Source of the DNA: a virus
Strand: one strand, 5' to 3'
DNA length: 43,733 nucleotides
IMG/VR virus record: IMGVR_UViG_3300044712_000245
Location: 1 to 43,733 of that record
Below are positions 32,884-39,277 of this stretch, piece after piece. Below the pieces are notes generated by a model that was given only the letters and a program-made list of their open reading frames with translations, was not told the origin of the DNA and did not search any database. A program made the translations under genes and the position numbers. Numbering within the stretch: position 1 is the first letter of the stretch; each line of letters opens with the position of its first letter.

Positions 32884-33089
32884 TTGTCCTCCTCCCAAAT
32901 TTTAGGGCTATCTTGTAAATGCTTTTGAGTCTCCTTAAAGCACATATCACAGGCCTCAAATTTGCGTAATATCATCCCATTTTTACCCACCTTATCAAGC
33001 TCTGGTATGTCAAACATAATTATGTTAAGGTCCCTCTCTCTTGAAACACGACGTCCACAAACATCGCAACTGTATTTTATTTCTTTCAT
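32880..33089 (-). CDS. Small four-Cys zinc protein, 69 aa
   Basis: C-D-V-C-G-R-R near the start and C-D-M-C near residue 47 form a likely C2-C2 zinc ribbon around a beta hairpin (L-N-I-I-M-F-D-I-P). It is coupled to the gene that follows by a 4-nt overlap. Small zinc ribbons are often DNA- or protein-binding adaptors in early phage regions. Not assigned. Confidence 0.68.
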   Translation of the reverse strand: MKEIKYSCDVCGRRVSRERDLNIIMFDIPELDKVGKNGMILRKFEACDMCFKETQKHLQDSPKIWEEDK

Positions 33090-33368
33090 CTAGTTCTCCA
33101 GAATATTTAATATATCCTTATAGGTGTAAATCATTGTCTCTGCTTCTTCATAAACTTCAGATGAGCATCCTTTATCAATGACATCTTGTCTTTCTGCTAT
33201 TTTAGCCTTTATCTTATCCCTCATCTGGGCTTGTTGGGTGGAGAGAAGATTTGAGATGTCGGTATAAAGTAGTGAACCAACAAGCTGGTCTACACCATCA
33301 AACTTATCTTTGCCAATAAATCTGACAACAATGTCTTTTATCTTTGTCTCTACGGATGAATTTTTCAT
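33090..33368 (-). CDS. Helical protein, 92 aa
   Basis: An all-helix protein with T-D-I-S-N-L-L-S-T-Q-Q-A-Q-M-R-D-K-I and a C-terminal E-A-E-T-M-I-Y-T-Y-K-D-I-L-N. It starts by ATGA overlap with the HNH-type gene upstream and has GGAGG in front. No family recognised. Confidence 0.62.
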   Translation of the reverse strand: MKNSSVETKIKDIVVRFIGKDKFDGVDQLVGSLLYTDISNLLSTQQAQMRDKIKAKIAERQDVIDKGCSSEVYEEAETMIYTYKDILNILEN

Positions 33369-33754
33369 TTATGTACCTCCGCATGATGTTGGCGGCAGAG
33401 CCACGCAACATTTAGCTTATTTAGTTTATCGTACCCGTTCCAGTGATGGGCAACGACTTTTTTATCTGACCCACAGATAAAGCAATTTTCTTTTACCATT
33501 TTCCCACTTACGAGTGCCTGGTACACAGTTGAATGAGCATTTATTTTATCTCGATGCTCTTTTTTGTACTTCAACGATTTTTCCCTGCGTATTTGAAGAT
33601 GCTCTTCATCTAATCCTTTTTTATATTTAGATACCTCGATGATGATACACTTCTTACACCTAGCTCTGTGGGGGTAGAAGTCGCATAGAGGCTTACTTTC
33701 TCCACAGGAGGTACAAGTTTTCGTACTTGCTTGTTGGTCTATTGGTTCTTTCAT
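33365..33754 (-). CDS. HNH-family protein, 129 aa (paralogue 1)
   Basis: A zinc ribbon (C-T-S-C-G-E-S-K-P-L-C and R-C-K-K-C) is followed by a helical linker and a core with C-F-I-C-G, V-V-A-H-H-W-N-G-Y-D-K-L, W-L-C-R-Q-H-H-A-E-V-H. It matches a common phage HNH/treble-clef family. The 165-aa protein two genes upstream is its paralogue. It may be a homing enzyme or a nuclease used in DNA processing. Coupled both sides by 4-nt overlaps. Confidence 0.82.
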   Translation of the reverse strand: MKEPIDQQASTKTCTSCGESKPLCDFYPHRARCKKCIIIEVSKYKKGLDEEHLQIRREKSLKYKKEHRDKINAHSTVYQALVSGKMVKENCFICGSDKKVVAHHWNGYDKLNKLNVAWLCRQHHAEVHK

Positions 33755-33915
33755 AATGACCCCCTTAATATAAATATAATTACTTTAATCCCAAACAATA
33801 CATAAAAGATAGGTTGGTACAAAAAAAGACCGACAATAATGCCTGTGGCAAATTTGTGGTCCGCTATAAAATCTATTATATATTCTATCCAAGTTGGCAA
33901 TTCTTCGTATGGCAT
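33751..33915 (-). CDS. Small membrane protein, 54 aa
   Basis: The frame begins MPYEELPTWIEYIIDFIADH and then runs through two hydrophobic stretches (G-I-I-V-G-L-F-L-Y and F-Y-V-L-F-G-I-K-V-I-I-F-I-L). A strong AGAAGGAGGAG site precedes ATG at 33915. Both ends overlap neighbours by 1-4 nt. It lies between two paralogous HNH genes. It probably sits in the host membrane. Confidence 0.66.
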   Translation of the reverse strand: MPYEELPTWIEYIIDFIADHKFATGIIVGLFLYQPIFYVLFGIKVIIFILRGSL

Positions 33916-34412
33916 CAGCTCCTCCTTCTGATTACACTAATATTGTAGGCTTTTATTTTATTATTGTCAAGGATTATTTTTCCTATATGTATTTTTTTGT
34001 GGCAAGAATAACATACCCACAAGACTTCTAATGGTTTATCATAATCATTATGGTGTGCCACTAACTTTTTTTCTTCAAAACACACATTACATCTTAATGG
34101 GGCGATTATTTCACCAGCACGAACTGCTCTATTAAGTTTTACTTGAGCGTATACTTTTTCTTTATTATTATGTTGCCATCTAGCTATGCACTCTAGCTGC
34201 CTATCGGTTCTTAACCTTTTACCTCTGCTATACCATATTTGATAATATCGTGCCTGTTCGTCAGACCTATTCGCTCTATGAACACTTATGGATTCTGGAT
34301 TTTCTTTTTTCCATTTGACACTACTCTTTTTAACACATGATTTACAAACACTAGGATAGCTTTTATAAAATTCATTGATTTCTGTATTACATTTTGTACA
34401 TATTTTATTCAC
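33915..34412 (-). CDS. HNH endonuclease, 165 aa (paralogue 2, GTG start)
   Basis: The N-terminal zinc ribbon (C-T-K-C, C-K-S-C) leads to a long basic linker and the HNH core L-R-C-N-V-C, L-V-A-H-H-N-D-Y-D-K-P-L-E-V-L-W-V-C-Y-S-C-H-K-K-I-H. The core matches the family of paralogue 1. The GTG start at 34412 has GGAGATTAAA ahead. A clear promoter lies upstream, so this gene opens a sub-unit with the membrane protein and paralogue 1. Confidence 0.88.
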   Translation of the reverse strand: MNKICTKCNTEINEFYKSYPSVCKSCVKKSSVKWKKENPESISVHRANRSDEQARYYQIWYSRGKRLRTDRQLECIARWQHNNKEKVYAQVKLNRAVRAGEIIAPLRCNVCFEEKKLVAHHNDYDKPLEVLWVCYSCHKKIHIGKIILDNNKIKAYNISVIRRRS

Positions 34413-34463
34413 TTTAATCTCCTATATAGATTGGGGAGAGATATAGGCCCTCCCCATGAAATA

Positions 34464-34492
34464 ATTATACAGCTTTTTAATTACTCTTTCAA
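34464..34492 (-). promoter_or_regulatory. Sigma-70 promoter for 34412 and genes below
   Basis: On the minus strand TTGAAA (34492-34487) and a perfect TATAAT (34469-34464) are separated by 17 bp. The predicted leader of about 45 nt has a GGGGAG/CTCCCC hairpin (34431-34457) before the GTG start. It would drive the HNH sub-unit. Confidence 0.78.
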
Positions 34493-34587
34493 GGGTTTTG
34501 TTGACTTTGTCCCTTGATTAACGAACTAGATTTGAGGCTGTCCGTCAAAATGTTATTTAATTAACTTATAACACCAGTAAAATATCG

Positions 34588-35082
34588 TTATCCAGAGTAT
34601 AATGGTAGCCATTTAAGGTAAGCTCCTGTCTTATAGACTGTCCAATGAGTCCACCCCCCTTTTAGATATTTATTCTCGTAAGCTACTTTTGAATTGAACA
34701 CTGGGTCAAAGATTTGGTCTCCGTAGAGTTCATATCCCCAATGATATTGGAATAGGCCAGCGTCTTTTCCGCCATCACTATTAACTGGACTTAATGCGTT
34801 AGGATTTAGATTGCTTTCCGCATGAGCTATCGCCATGGCGGTTGGCTGTAATTCCTTTGGCCAGACCTGTTGTATCGCTACAATAGAGTCTGTGAGCTCA
34901 TACGAGGCCTTCTGTTGAGTTTTTACTGTTGTTGTGGTGTCAATACCCATCTCGGCTGCAAAGTCTCCTCTAGGAGCTTCTATTTTCATTTGCAAACTTT
35001 CGGGTAGGCTTATAGCCATCGACTCTTTAGAGTCTAAATCTACCGTTGTTGACTTTCCGTCAATCTTGACTAGGCTTAACAT
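34588..35082 (-). CDS. Lytic transglycosylase (SLT-like), 164 aa
   Basis: The C-terminal half resembles soluble lytic transglycosylases. A-I-A-H-A-E-S-N contains the catalytic Glu89, followed by N-P-N-A-L-S-P, D-A-G-L-F-Q-Y-H, F-D-P-V-F-N-S-K-V-A-Y-E and G-W-T-H-W-T-V-Y. It would cut the MurNAc-GlcNAc bond. The N-terminal 60 residues are not recognised. Starting at ATG 35082 gives no signal peptide, but the open frame goes on upstream to 35184 with a hydrophobic run (C-I-I-F-L-T-G-I-L-M-L-S-L-V). An ATT at 35133 preceded by AAAGGA could serve as a rare start and give a signal anchor. It might serve in lysis or entry. Confidence 0.83.
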   Translation of the reverse strand: MLSLVKIDGKSTTVDLDSKESMAISLPESLQMKIEAPRGDFAAEMGIDTTTTVKTQQKASYELTDSIVAIQQVWPKELQPTAMAIAHAESNLNPNALSPVNSDGGKDAGLFQYHWGYELYGDQIFDPVFNSKVAYENKYLKGGWTHWTVYKTGAYLKWLPLYSG

Positions 35083-35176
35083 TAAAATCCCCGTAAGGAA
35101 GATAATGCAAACTTTTGTTTCAATCTTCGTAATTGTCCTTTCTTTTAAACAATGTTTTTGCCTAGTTTTGATTCTA

Positions 35177-35210
35177 GGACTTGTCTAAATTTTCAATGTA
35201 CGTGTTAAGT
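35177..35210 (-). repeat. Regulatory repeat element, copy A
   Basis: On the minus strand this reads TTAAC then GTACATTGAAAATTTAG and ACAAGTCC. Copy B at 36823-36862 has the same ordered blocks. It lies above the transglycosylase gene and overlaps the end of the gene upstream. Confidence 0.55.
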
Positions 35211-35405
35211 TAAGATACTTGTCAGCAGATTATCGAGTTTTTCTTCTGCTTCTACCCAATTATTATACATCTCGTGTTCCTTTTTTTGGGCTTTTTCGTT
35301 GTTTTGTGGATAGTTTCTTACAGCTTTCCACCTGGCTCTCCATTTATCTGCATCATTTACTGTATTTTGGAGATATAACATCTGTTTTAGGGTCATTTTT
35401 TCCAT
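35205..35405 (-). CDS. Helical charged protein, 66 aa
   Basis: A basic-to-acidic helical protein (W-R-A-R-W-K-A-V-R-N-Y then N-N-W-V-E-A-E-E-K-L-D-N-L-L). AGAGGG precedes its ATG, which overlaps the stop of the gene above (TAATG). Not recognised. Confidence 0.63.
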   Translation of the reverse strand: MEKMTLKQMLYLQNTVNDADKWRARWKAVRNYPQNNEKAQKKEHEMYNNWVEAEEKLDNLLTSILT

Positions 35406-35608
35406 TATGCTACCCTCTTTATTCTAATTTCGTCTTGAGGAAACCACTCGTCATAGAGTTTTACAGTTTCTTCTGCGCCTAGGTTGTCTATTTCTTTTAT
35501 TTCCTTAGCAGTAAAGCGGTGATATTCGTCAAACTCTTTGCCGTCTGTGAAGTATTCACAATTTGCTTTGCGAAAACCCTTTTTACCTGTGGAATATAAG
35601 TATTTCAT
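35405..35608 (-). CDS. Hypothetical protein, 67 aa
   Basis: A short protein with a basic start (L-Y-S-T-G-K-K-G-F-R-K-A-N) and an acidic helical centre (A-K-E-I-K-E-I-D-N-L-G-A-E-E-T-V). AGGAGGGTAAATG is a strong start. Coupled to the next gene. Unknown. Confidence 0.63.
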   Translation of the reverse strand: MKYLYSTGKKGFRKANCEYFTDGKEFDEYHRFTAKEIKEIDNLGAEETVKLYDEWFPQDEIRIKRVA

Positions 35609-35654
35609 TTACCCTCCTAGTAATAATTTACTCTTCTAAGAAATCTTGTCAATA

Positions 35655-35798
35655 TTATTTTCTAAGTAAGTCCCTAAAAAACAGATTCCAACTTTGTTTT
35701 AATGGTTTTGTCTGCAGCAGTTCTTTATAGGTTTCTTCGCTGATTCTGAAGGTCTTAACTTGATAGCGTATTTTGTCGTTCTGCTCTTCTTTGTTCAA
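35655..35798 (-). CDS. Small protein, 47 aa, probable TTG start
   Basis: A 47-aa frame begins with TTG at 35798, six bases after GGAGG, as MNKEEQNDKIRYQVKTFRIS and continues E-E-T-Y-K-E-L-L with a W-N-L-F-F-R-D-L-L end. The pattern of a strand and two helices recalls a ribbon-helix-helix unit. It overlaps the zinc protein upstream by 44 nt in another frame. It is not supported by an ATG. Confidence 0.5.
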   Translation of the reverse strand: MNKEEQNDKIRYQVKTFRISEETYKELLQTKPLKQSWNLFFRDLLRK

Positions 35799-36024
35799 AA
35801 TATTCCTCCACTTTGTTTTGGTTCCTGATAGCATTTTTACTTCTTCTCCAGGGTGTTCCCTTAAATATTTGGTGGGTCTTTCTGTTCTTCTCTACCCCTA
35901 TAGTTCTACCACAATTATTACACTTGAATTTGTAATGTATCTGTACACCTGCTATGTCGCCATAGGCTATGTAGTGGAACGGCTCAAGTTCTTCTGAACC
36001 ACATTTTTCACATTTATAGTCCAT
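35755..36024 (-). CDS. Zinc-ribbon protein, 89 aa
   Basis: C-E-K-C-G-S-E-E near the start and C-N-N-C-G-R-T near residue 36 form a clear C2-C2 zinc ribbon. A basic linker follows (R-R-S-K-N-A-I-R-N-Q-N) and a helical end rich in Glu and Arg. It has AAGGAGGAAA ahead of ATG. It might bind DNA or a host protein. The gene opens below a roughly 500-bp gap. Confidence 0.72.
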   Translation of the reverse strand: MDYKCEKCGSEELEPFHYIAYGDIAGVQIHYKFKCNNCGRTIGVEKNRKTHQIFKGTPWRRSKNAIRNQNKVEEYFEQRRAERQNTLSS

Positions 36025-36538
36025 TTTCCTCCTTTTTTATATATTACTATAGTATTACATTATATAGCCATAGAAGTAGAACAATCCCTATGCAACCCTT
36101 GGCTCGGTGGAAAGCAGTTATATATGTGTTTTAAAACTATATATTCTGTCTTTATCCCCTAGAAGTTAAGAAGTTATCTTAGAAGTTCTACTTGTCAAAG
36201 TTCTGTTGGTGTTATCTGCCTTCCCCTCACCAATGGGAGTAAGAGATGACGCTAGCGTTTCTTATCTCTGTTTCAGGACAAGCAGGGGTCTAGCTATGCT
36301 TCTCTTTGAGCCTCATGCCCCCTATAATGAAAGAGCCACCTACGCACGGATGCAGGTGACTCAAAAGTCTAGGTTCCGTGCCTTTTCTTTACTTGCATTA
36401 ATATTATAAACTACCCGTTTATTTTTAGTCAATAATATTTTTAGAAAGAGGGGGAAACCGACAAGAGCTACCGCAATTATCCGCATTTCCCACATCTTCG
36501 GGTACTAATTAGTAGTCCGCACAAGCCGAGAAAGATTT
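36025..36538. other. About 510-bp gap: promoter traces, repeats, terminator
   Basis: No convincing gene is seen. TATAAT on the minus strand (36064-36059) may serve the 89-aa gene, though the -35 is weak. Three AGAAGTT units lie at 36161, 36169 and 36181, next to TGTCAA (36193). The middle (36200-36400) is G+C-rich with hairpins, including the terminator listed apart. The left and right flanks are AT-rich. Confidence 0.4.
36333..36362 (-). terminator. Terminator-like hairpin
   Basis: On the minus strand GAGTCACCT pairs with AGGTGGCTC (one G-U) around a loop with an inner GCA-TCCG-TGC, followed by TTTCATT. It would end transcripts from the 36539-36775 sub-unit before the next genes. Confidence 0.55.
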
Positions 36539-36775
36539 CTAGAACCTAGACTGTGCTTCCTGGAACGAGATAGACTCCTGTCTGTCTGTATCCCATATCT
36601 GTACCTCAGGTTCTTCGTTGATTCGCCCTGTATATCTCATAATAGCATTTAAGGCTCCCTTAGGATTCTTATATGCCTTTCCAATGAAGTTTTCATCGTC
36701 TATCCATACTACCGCAGGGAAATCAGTTCCTGTTGTAGATTTAAATGGCCTAGACACTTTTATTGTGAATAACAT
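36539..36775 (-). CDS. Hypothetical protein, 78 aa
   Basis: A small protein with beta-alpha character (F-T-I-K-V-S-R-P-F, P-A-V-V-W-I-D-D-E-N-F, then N-P-K-G-A-L-N-A-I-M-R-Y). It has its own promoter and a hairpin after it, so it can be expressed alone. I know no family for it. Strong independent expression suggests an early regulatory or host-targeting role. Confidence 0.63.
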   Translation of the reverse strand: MLFTIKVSRPFKSTTGTDFPAVVWIDDENFIGKAYKNPKGALNAIMRYTGRINEEPEVQIWDTDRQESISFQEAQSRF

Positions 36776-36822
36776 AAGTCCTCTTTCTCAAACCCAGATA
36801 GTTTATATCTCGGCTCGTGTCT

Positions 36823-36862
36823 GGACTTGTGTGAACTACTAATTGTCAATGTACCCAGTTAA
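36823..36862 (-). repeat. Regulatory repeat element, copy B
   Basis: On the minus strand it reads CTTAACTGG-GTACATTGACAATTAG and, after a short insert, ACAAGTCC. It shares its blocks with copy A (35177-35210), and a looser form is seen near 41600. It lies right downstream of the promoter at 36863, in the expected 5' leader. Confidence 0.55.
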
Positions 36863-36891
36863 GATTGTAACATACTTTGTCAAATATGTCA
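36863..36891 (-). promoter_or_regulatory. Sigma-70 promoter for the 78-aa gene
   Basis: A perfect TTGACA (36891-36886) and TACAAT (36868-36863) on the minus strand are 17 bp apart. They stand in the 129-bp gap behind the SSB-like gene. Transcription would start at the repeat element copy B. Confidence 0.75.
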
Positions 36892-36904
36892 ACTTAAGCA
36901 TGGA

Positions 36905-37342
36905 CTAGAAAGGTATGTCGTCAACTGATATTTCTTCAACTTCGTCTAATTCTAGTGGGTAATCTTCGTCAGTAATTGGTGGCTCTGTATCATTACCGAA
37001 ATCCTTTATAAAGGTTTCCAAAGCTTCAATTCTTTCGTTAAAGTCTGCTTCTACTGGGTTGTAGATAACAAAGTTATAACCAGTACCCTTTTCTCCTGTC
37101 TTTTGACCAGTTTCTTTGTCTTTTCTGTCATACTGATACTCTTCGACTACACCATATAGGGGTTGTCCTTCTTTGATTACTGGGGTATCGGTATCTACAC
37201 CGTTTTCCTTTACAAACTTGTTAGCTTGATAGCCTTTAAGTCCGTAAAAGGTGTTGTCATACTTAACCGAGATACTTCTTAATGTTTTTCCGTTCCAAAC
37301 GTTTTTTCTTACTTGGATTTCATTTGCTAAGATTTTAGCCAC
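36905..37342 (-). CDS. ssb: SSB-like single-stranded DNA-binding protein (GTG start)
   Basis: This 145-aa protein ends in an acidic tail and S-V-D-D-I-P-F, the tail by which bacterial and phage SSBs recruit partners. The body (about 10-105) is beta-rich as in an OB fold, with V-W-N-G-K-T-L-R-S-I-S-V-K-Y and aromatic residues in F-Y-G-L-K-G-Y-Q and Y-N-F-V-I-Y-N-P. It would coat single-stranded DNA and tether host replication or repair enzymes. The GTG at 37342 follows AAAGGAGGAAAATC; an earlier ATG at 37429 lies inside the upstream gene and lacks such a site. The 8-nt overlap couples it to that gene. Confidence 0.78.
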   Translation of the reverse strand: MAKILANEIQVRKNVWNGKTLRSISVKYDNTFYGLKGYQANKFVKENGVDTDTPVIKEGQPLYGVVEEYQYDRKDKETGQKTGEKGTGYNFVIYNPVEADFNERIEALETFIKDFGNDTEPPITDEDYPLELDEVEEISVDDIPF

Positions 37343-37748
37343 GATTTTCCTCCTTTGGTCTTCCGACCCTTGCTTTATTTTTATATTCTTCACTTCTCTT
37401 GTATTCTTTTTTGGCTTCATTGACTTCATTTAGTTGCATTGGGGTAAGTGCCTCAAATTGTTCAACCAAAATTGGTAAGCCCTTTCTGACTTGTTCAACC
37501 ATTTTCTTAAACTCGTCAACTTCATCCTTGGTAAGTTCAGATTTAATGCCTCTTTGTTTCTGGACTTCTATAACTGAGCGATTAACATCAGTATAACAAG
37601 CCTTGAACAATAGGTCTGAGAGCTCTTCTTGTAGTTCCTGTGGGCTGTTTAGCGGTATTGTGGCACTACGAGCCGAGAAGAAGTCAGAAGTTTCGTAGTT
37701 CCCCCAATTTACCTTTTGGGAATAACTTTTAGAAATTGTGATTTCCAT
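37335..37748 (-). CDS. Phage early protein, 137 aa
   Basis: The N-terminus (I-S-K-S-Y-S-Q-K-V-N-W-G-N-Y-E-T-S-D-F-F) is a pattern I have seen in uncharacterised phage proteins next to SSB. The rest is helical (L-Q-E-E-L-S-D-L-L-F-K-A-C) with a strongly basic tail (K-N-K-A-R-V-G-R-P-K-E-E). It probably interacts with DNA or with the SSB-like protein that it overlaps. Function unknown. Confidence 0.68.
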   Translation of the reverse strand: MEITISKSYSQKVNWGNYETSDFFSARSATIPLNSPQELQEELSDLLFKACYTDVNRSVIEVQKQRGIKSELTKDEVDEFKKMVEQVRKGLPILVEQFEALTPMQLNEVNEAKKEYKRSEEYKNKARVGRPKEENRG

Positions 37749-37749
37749 T

Positions 37750-37923
37750 TTATTTACGTTTCCTTTCTTGTTCTCTTACATAGTCTAAGACCATTTCAAA
37801 TATTTTGCTTGATACATTTCCTCCTTCTTGTTCAACCATTAGTTTAAATTTCTTAAATATCTCTTGTCTGACTTGGCTTTTACCTGACCAAGCTGTGATA
37901 TTCTCTCCTCTTAATTCGTTCAT
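37750..37923 (-). CDS. Small protein, 57 aa (RHH-like)
   Basis: The frame starts MNELRGENITAWSGKSQVRQ and continues with two helices (E-I-F-K-K-F-K-L-M-V-E and I-F-E-M-V-L-D-Y-V-R-E-Q-E-R-K). It could be a ribbon-helix-helix DNA-binding unit. AAGGAG stands ahead. It ends one base before the next gene. Confidence 0.6.
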   Translation of the reverse strand: MNELRGENITAWSGKSQVRQEIFKKFKLMVEQEGGNVSSKIFEMVLDYVREQERKRK

Positions 37924-37948
37924 TAATTCTCCTTACATTTATTATACA

Positions 37949-38020
37949 TTACATCAGTAGCCAAATCAATAGTAATATGTTCACAATTCCTAGTAGTGTG
38001 TTTGTCATTTTATCAGTCAT
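37949..38020 (-). CDS. 23-residue membrane peptide
   Basis: A 23-codon frame begins MTDKMTNTLLGIVNIL and continues to L-L-I-W-L-L-M. It has a strong GGAGGTGGT ahead and overlaps the upstream stop as ATGA. It would be a single membrane helix. Small peptides of this type can disturb host membrane proteins. Evidence is the start signal and coupling. Confidence 0.5.
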   Translation of the reverse strand: MTDKMTNTLLGIVNILLLIWLLM

Positions 38021-38241
38021 ACCACCTCCAAATCGTCAAAATCTACGGCGTAGCAAGTAATAGTTCCATTTGTGTCTTTTGGGTATGACATAATCTTCAT
38101 AGCTGACATCTGAAACTTTTTTCCTATTAGATTTTTAGCTTTTGTAAATTCTATCTCGTTAATTCCTGGAATTACCTTATAGGCTGCGATTAGTACCTTT
38201 CTATCGTGCCACCTAGGAGACCAAATCTGTATGTTAGACAT
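38017..38241 (-). CDS. Hypothetical protein, 74 aa
   Basis: A compact alpha/beta protein with W-S-P-R-W-H-D-R-K-V-L-I-A, then I-E-F-T-K-A-K-N-L-I-G-K-K, and a strand-rich end (C-Y-A-V-D-F-D-D-L-E-V-V). It starts inside the next gene's end. Unknown. Confidence 0.65.
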   Translation of the reverse strand: MSNIQIWSPRWHDRKVLIAAYKVIPGINEIEFTKAKNLIGKKFQMSAMKIMSYPKDTNGTITCYAVDFDDLEVV

Positions 38242-38404
38242 TTTCGGTTATCCACCTTTCTGCGAATTTCTGCCATTTCTCGCTTCTCGCAATTTTATCT
38301 GCTTGTTCTTCTGTCATATTTCGGCTTTCTTTTATCCCTACATAATCAGCCATAATATCCCAGTAAAAAGTATCTATTAGTTCAATTAGTGTGCTTCCGT
38401 TCAT
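38234..38404 (-). CDS. Small helical protein, 56 aa
   Basis: The frame begins MNGSTLIELIDTFYWDIMAD and ends with W-Q-K-F-A-E-R-W-I-T-E-N-V. It is highly helical with several Trp residues. AAGGAA lies ahead of ATG. It overlaps the next gene by 8 nt. Not recognised. Confidence 0.6.
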   Translation of the reverse strand: MNGSTLIELIDTFYWDIMADYVGIKESRNMTEEQADKIARSEKWQKFAERWITENV

Positions 38405-38419
38405 TTTAGTTCCTTTCTT

Positions 38420-38767
38420 TTATTTTTCTTCGTTAAATTCTTGTTGTGAATAGATAAGACCTAGTAGTGCTTCGTTATATGTGTCATAAACCTCACCACT
38501 ATATCCTGCTTCATTTGAATAAACTTCAAACCAGTTATTATTCTCAAACCATATCTCGCCATTATCGTCATATGGTAAGTCTTTGTCTGTTTTAGGGTTA
38601 AAACCACTTCCACGACTTTTACCATCATAGATTAGTTCGTCTTCTTTGTAGATTTTTATTTCACCAGTAGCTACTAGACAGAAGTTATCTGTTTCTGCTA
38701 CAAGTCCGTCATACCAAAAACTATCTTGGTGTTCTCGGTCTGATAATTGATAGATGTTTAGCTTCAT
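38420..38767 (-). CDS. Acidic protein, 115 aa
   Basis: An acidic protein rich in Asp, Glu, Tyr and Asn. The first half is beta-like (N-F-C-L-V-A-T-G-E-I-K-I-Y) and the second carries D-N-G-E-I-W-F-E-N-N-N-W-F-E-V-Y, then a helix. The charge and aromatic pattern recalls DNA mimics, but no family is clear. Coupled to the gene upstream by ATGA. Confidence 0.63.
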   Translation of the reverse strand: MKLNIYQLSDREHQDSFWYDGLVAETDNFCLVATGEIKIYKEDELIYDGKSRGSGFNPKTDKDLPYDDNGEIWFENNNWFEVYSNEAGYSGEVYDTYNEALLGLIYSQQEFNEEK

Positions 38768-38892
38768 TTCTCTTTCCTTTCTTTTAGTACTTGCTTAATA
38801 TGATAGTTAGCCGTGAAGAGTGCGTCTTTCACTTCTTCTTGAATTTCTCGGTTTTCTATGTCCTCAATAGTCCAAATTTCTCGGTATAACAT
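38764..38892 (-). CDS. Small protein, 42 aa
   Basis: A 42-aa helical frame starts MLYREIWTIEDIENREIQEE and ends in Lys/Glu-rich K-E-R-K-E-K. Its ATG joins the stop of the upstream gene, and its stop overlaps the downstream start. Function unknown. Confidence 0.58.
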   Translation of the reverse strand: MLYREIWTIEDIENREIQEEVKDALFTANYHIKQVLKERKEK

Positions 38893-39077
38893 TATAATTC
38901 TCCATAAGGCGATTTATCGTCAAAATCGTCATTGTTAAATTGCTGCTCAATTTTCTCAAATATTCTAAGTTTTTCTTCCAAACTCTCAACACTCGTTGCG
39001 AAAATCTGGGCTTTCTTTTCGCCGTCTATCAACAAGACAGCTTCAATTTGTAATCTTGGCTCGTTAGTTTCACTCAT
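38892..39077 (-). CDS. Small protein, 61 aa
   Basis: A beta-hairpin (L-Q-I-E-A-V-L-L-I-D-G-E-K-K-A-Q-I-F-A) followed by a helix and an acidic end. AAAGGGG precedes ATG. It is coupled to neighbours on both sides. Not recognised. Confidence 0.6.
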   Translation of the reverse strand: MSETNEPRLQIEAVLLIDGEKKAQIFATSVESLEEKLRIFEKIEQQFNNDDFDDKSPYGEL

Positions 39078-39078
39078 T

Positions 39079-39276
39079 TTATCCCCTTTCTATGTTAATC
39101 CCCAGTAATTCACAAAGCTCTATTTCGTTTTCATACATTTCGCCAGTTCCGTTTGCTGCTATAATGTTTTCCAATTCCTCGGTTAATAGTGCCTTGGCTG
39201 TTTCTTGGTCATTTGTTGCGTTTGTGCTAATCCCTAAAAAGTCGGTATAATCTCGGTATGCTTTCACGAAGTCCAT
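39079..39276 (-). CDS. Helical acidic protein, 65 aa
   Basis: The product begins M-D-F-V-K-A-Y-R-D-Y-T-D-F-L-G, with a helix rich in Glu (L-L-T-E-E-L-E-N-I-I) and N-E-I-E-L-C-E-L-L-G at the end. I chose ATG 39276 after AAGAGGTG, rather than the in-frame ATG at 39315 inside the previous gene. Unknown. Confidence 0.6.
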   Translation of the reverse strand: MDFVKAYRDYTDFLGISTNATNDQETAKALLTEELENIIAANGTGEMYENEIELCELLGINIERG

Positions 39277-39277
39277 T

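Noticed and set aside
36206-36409. 67-aa rightward frame in the 36-kb gap
   Set aside because: No ribosome site and it spans a terminator-like hairpin of the leftward unit.
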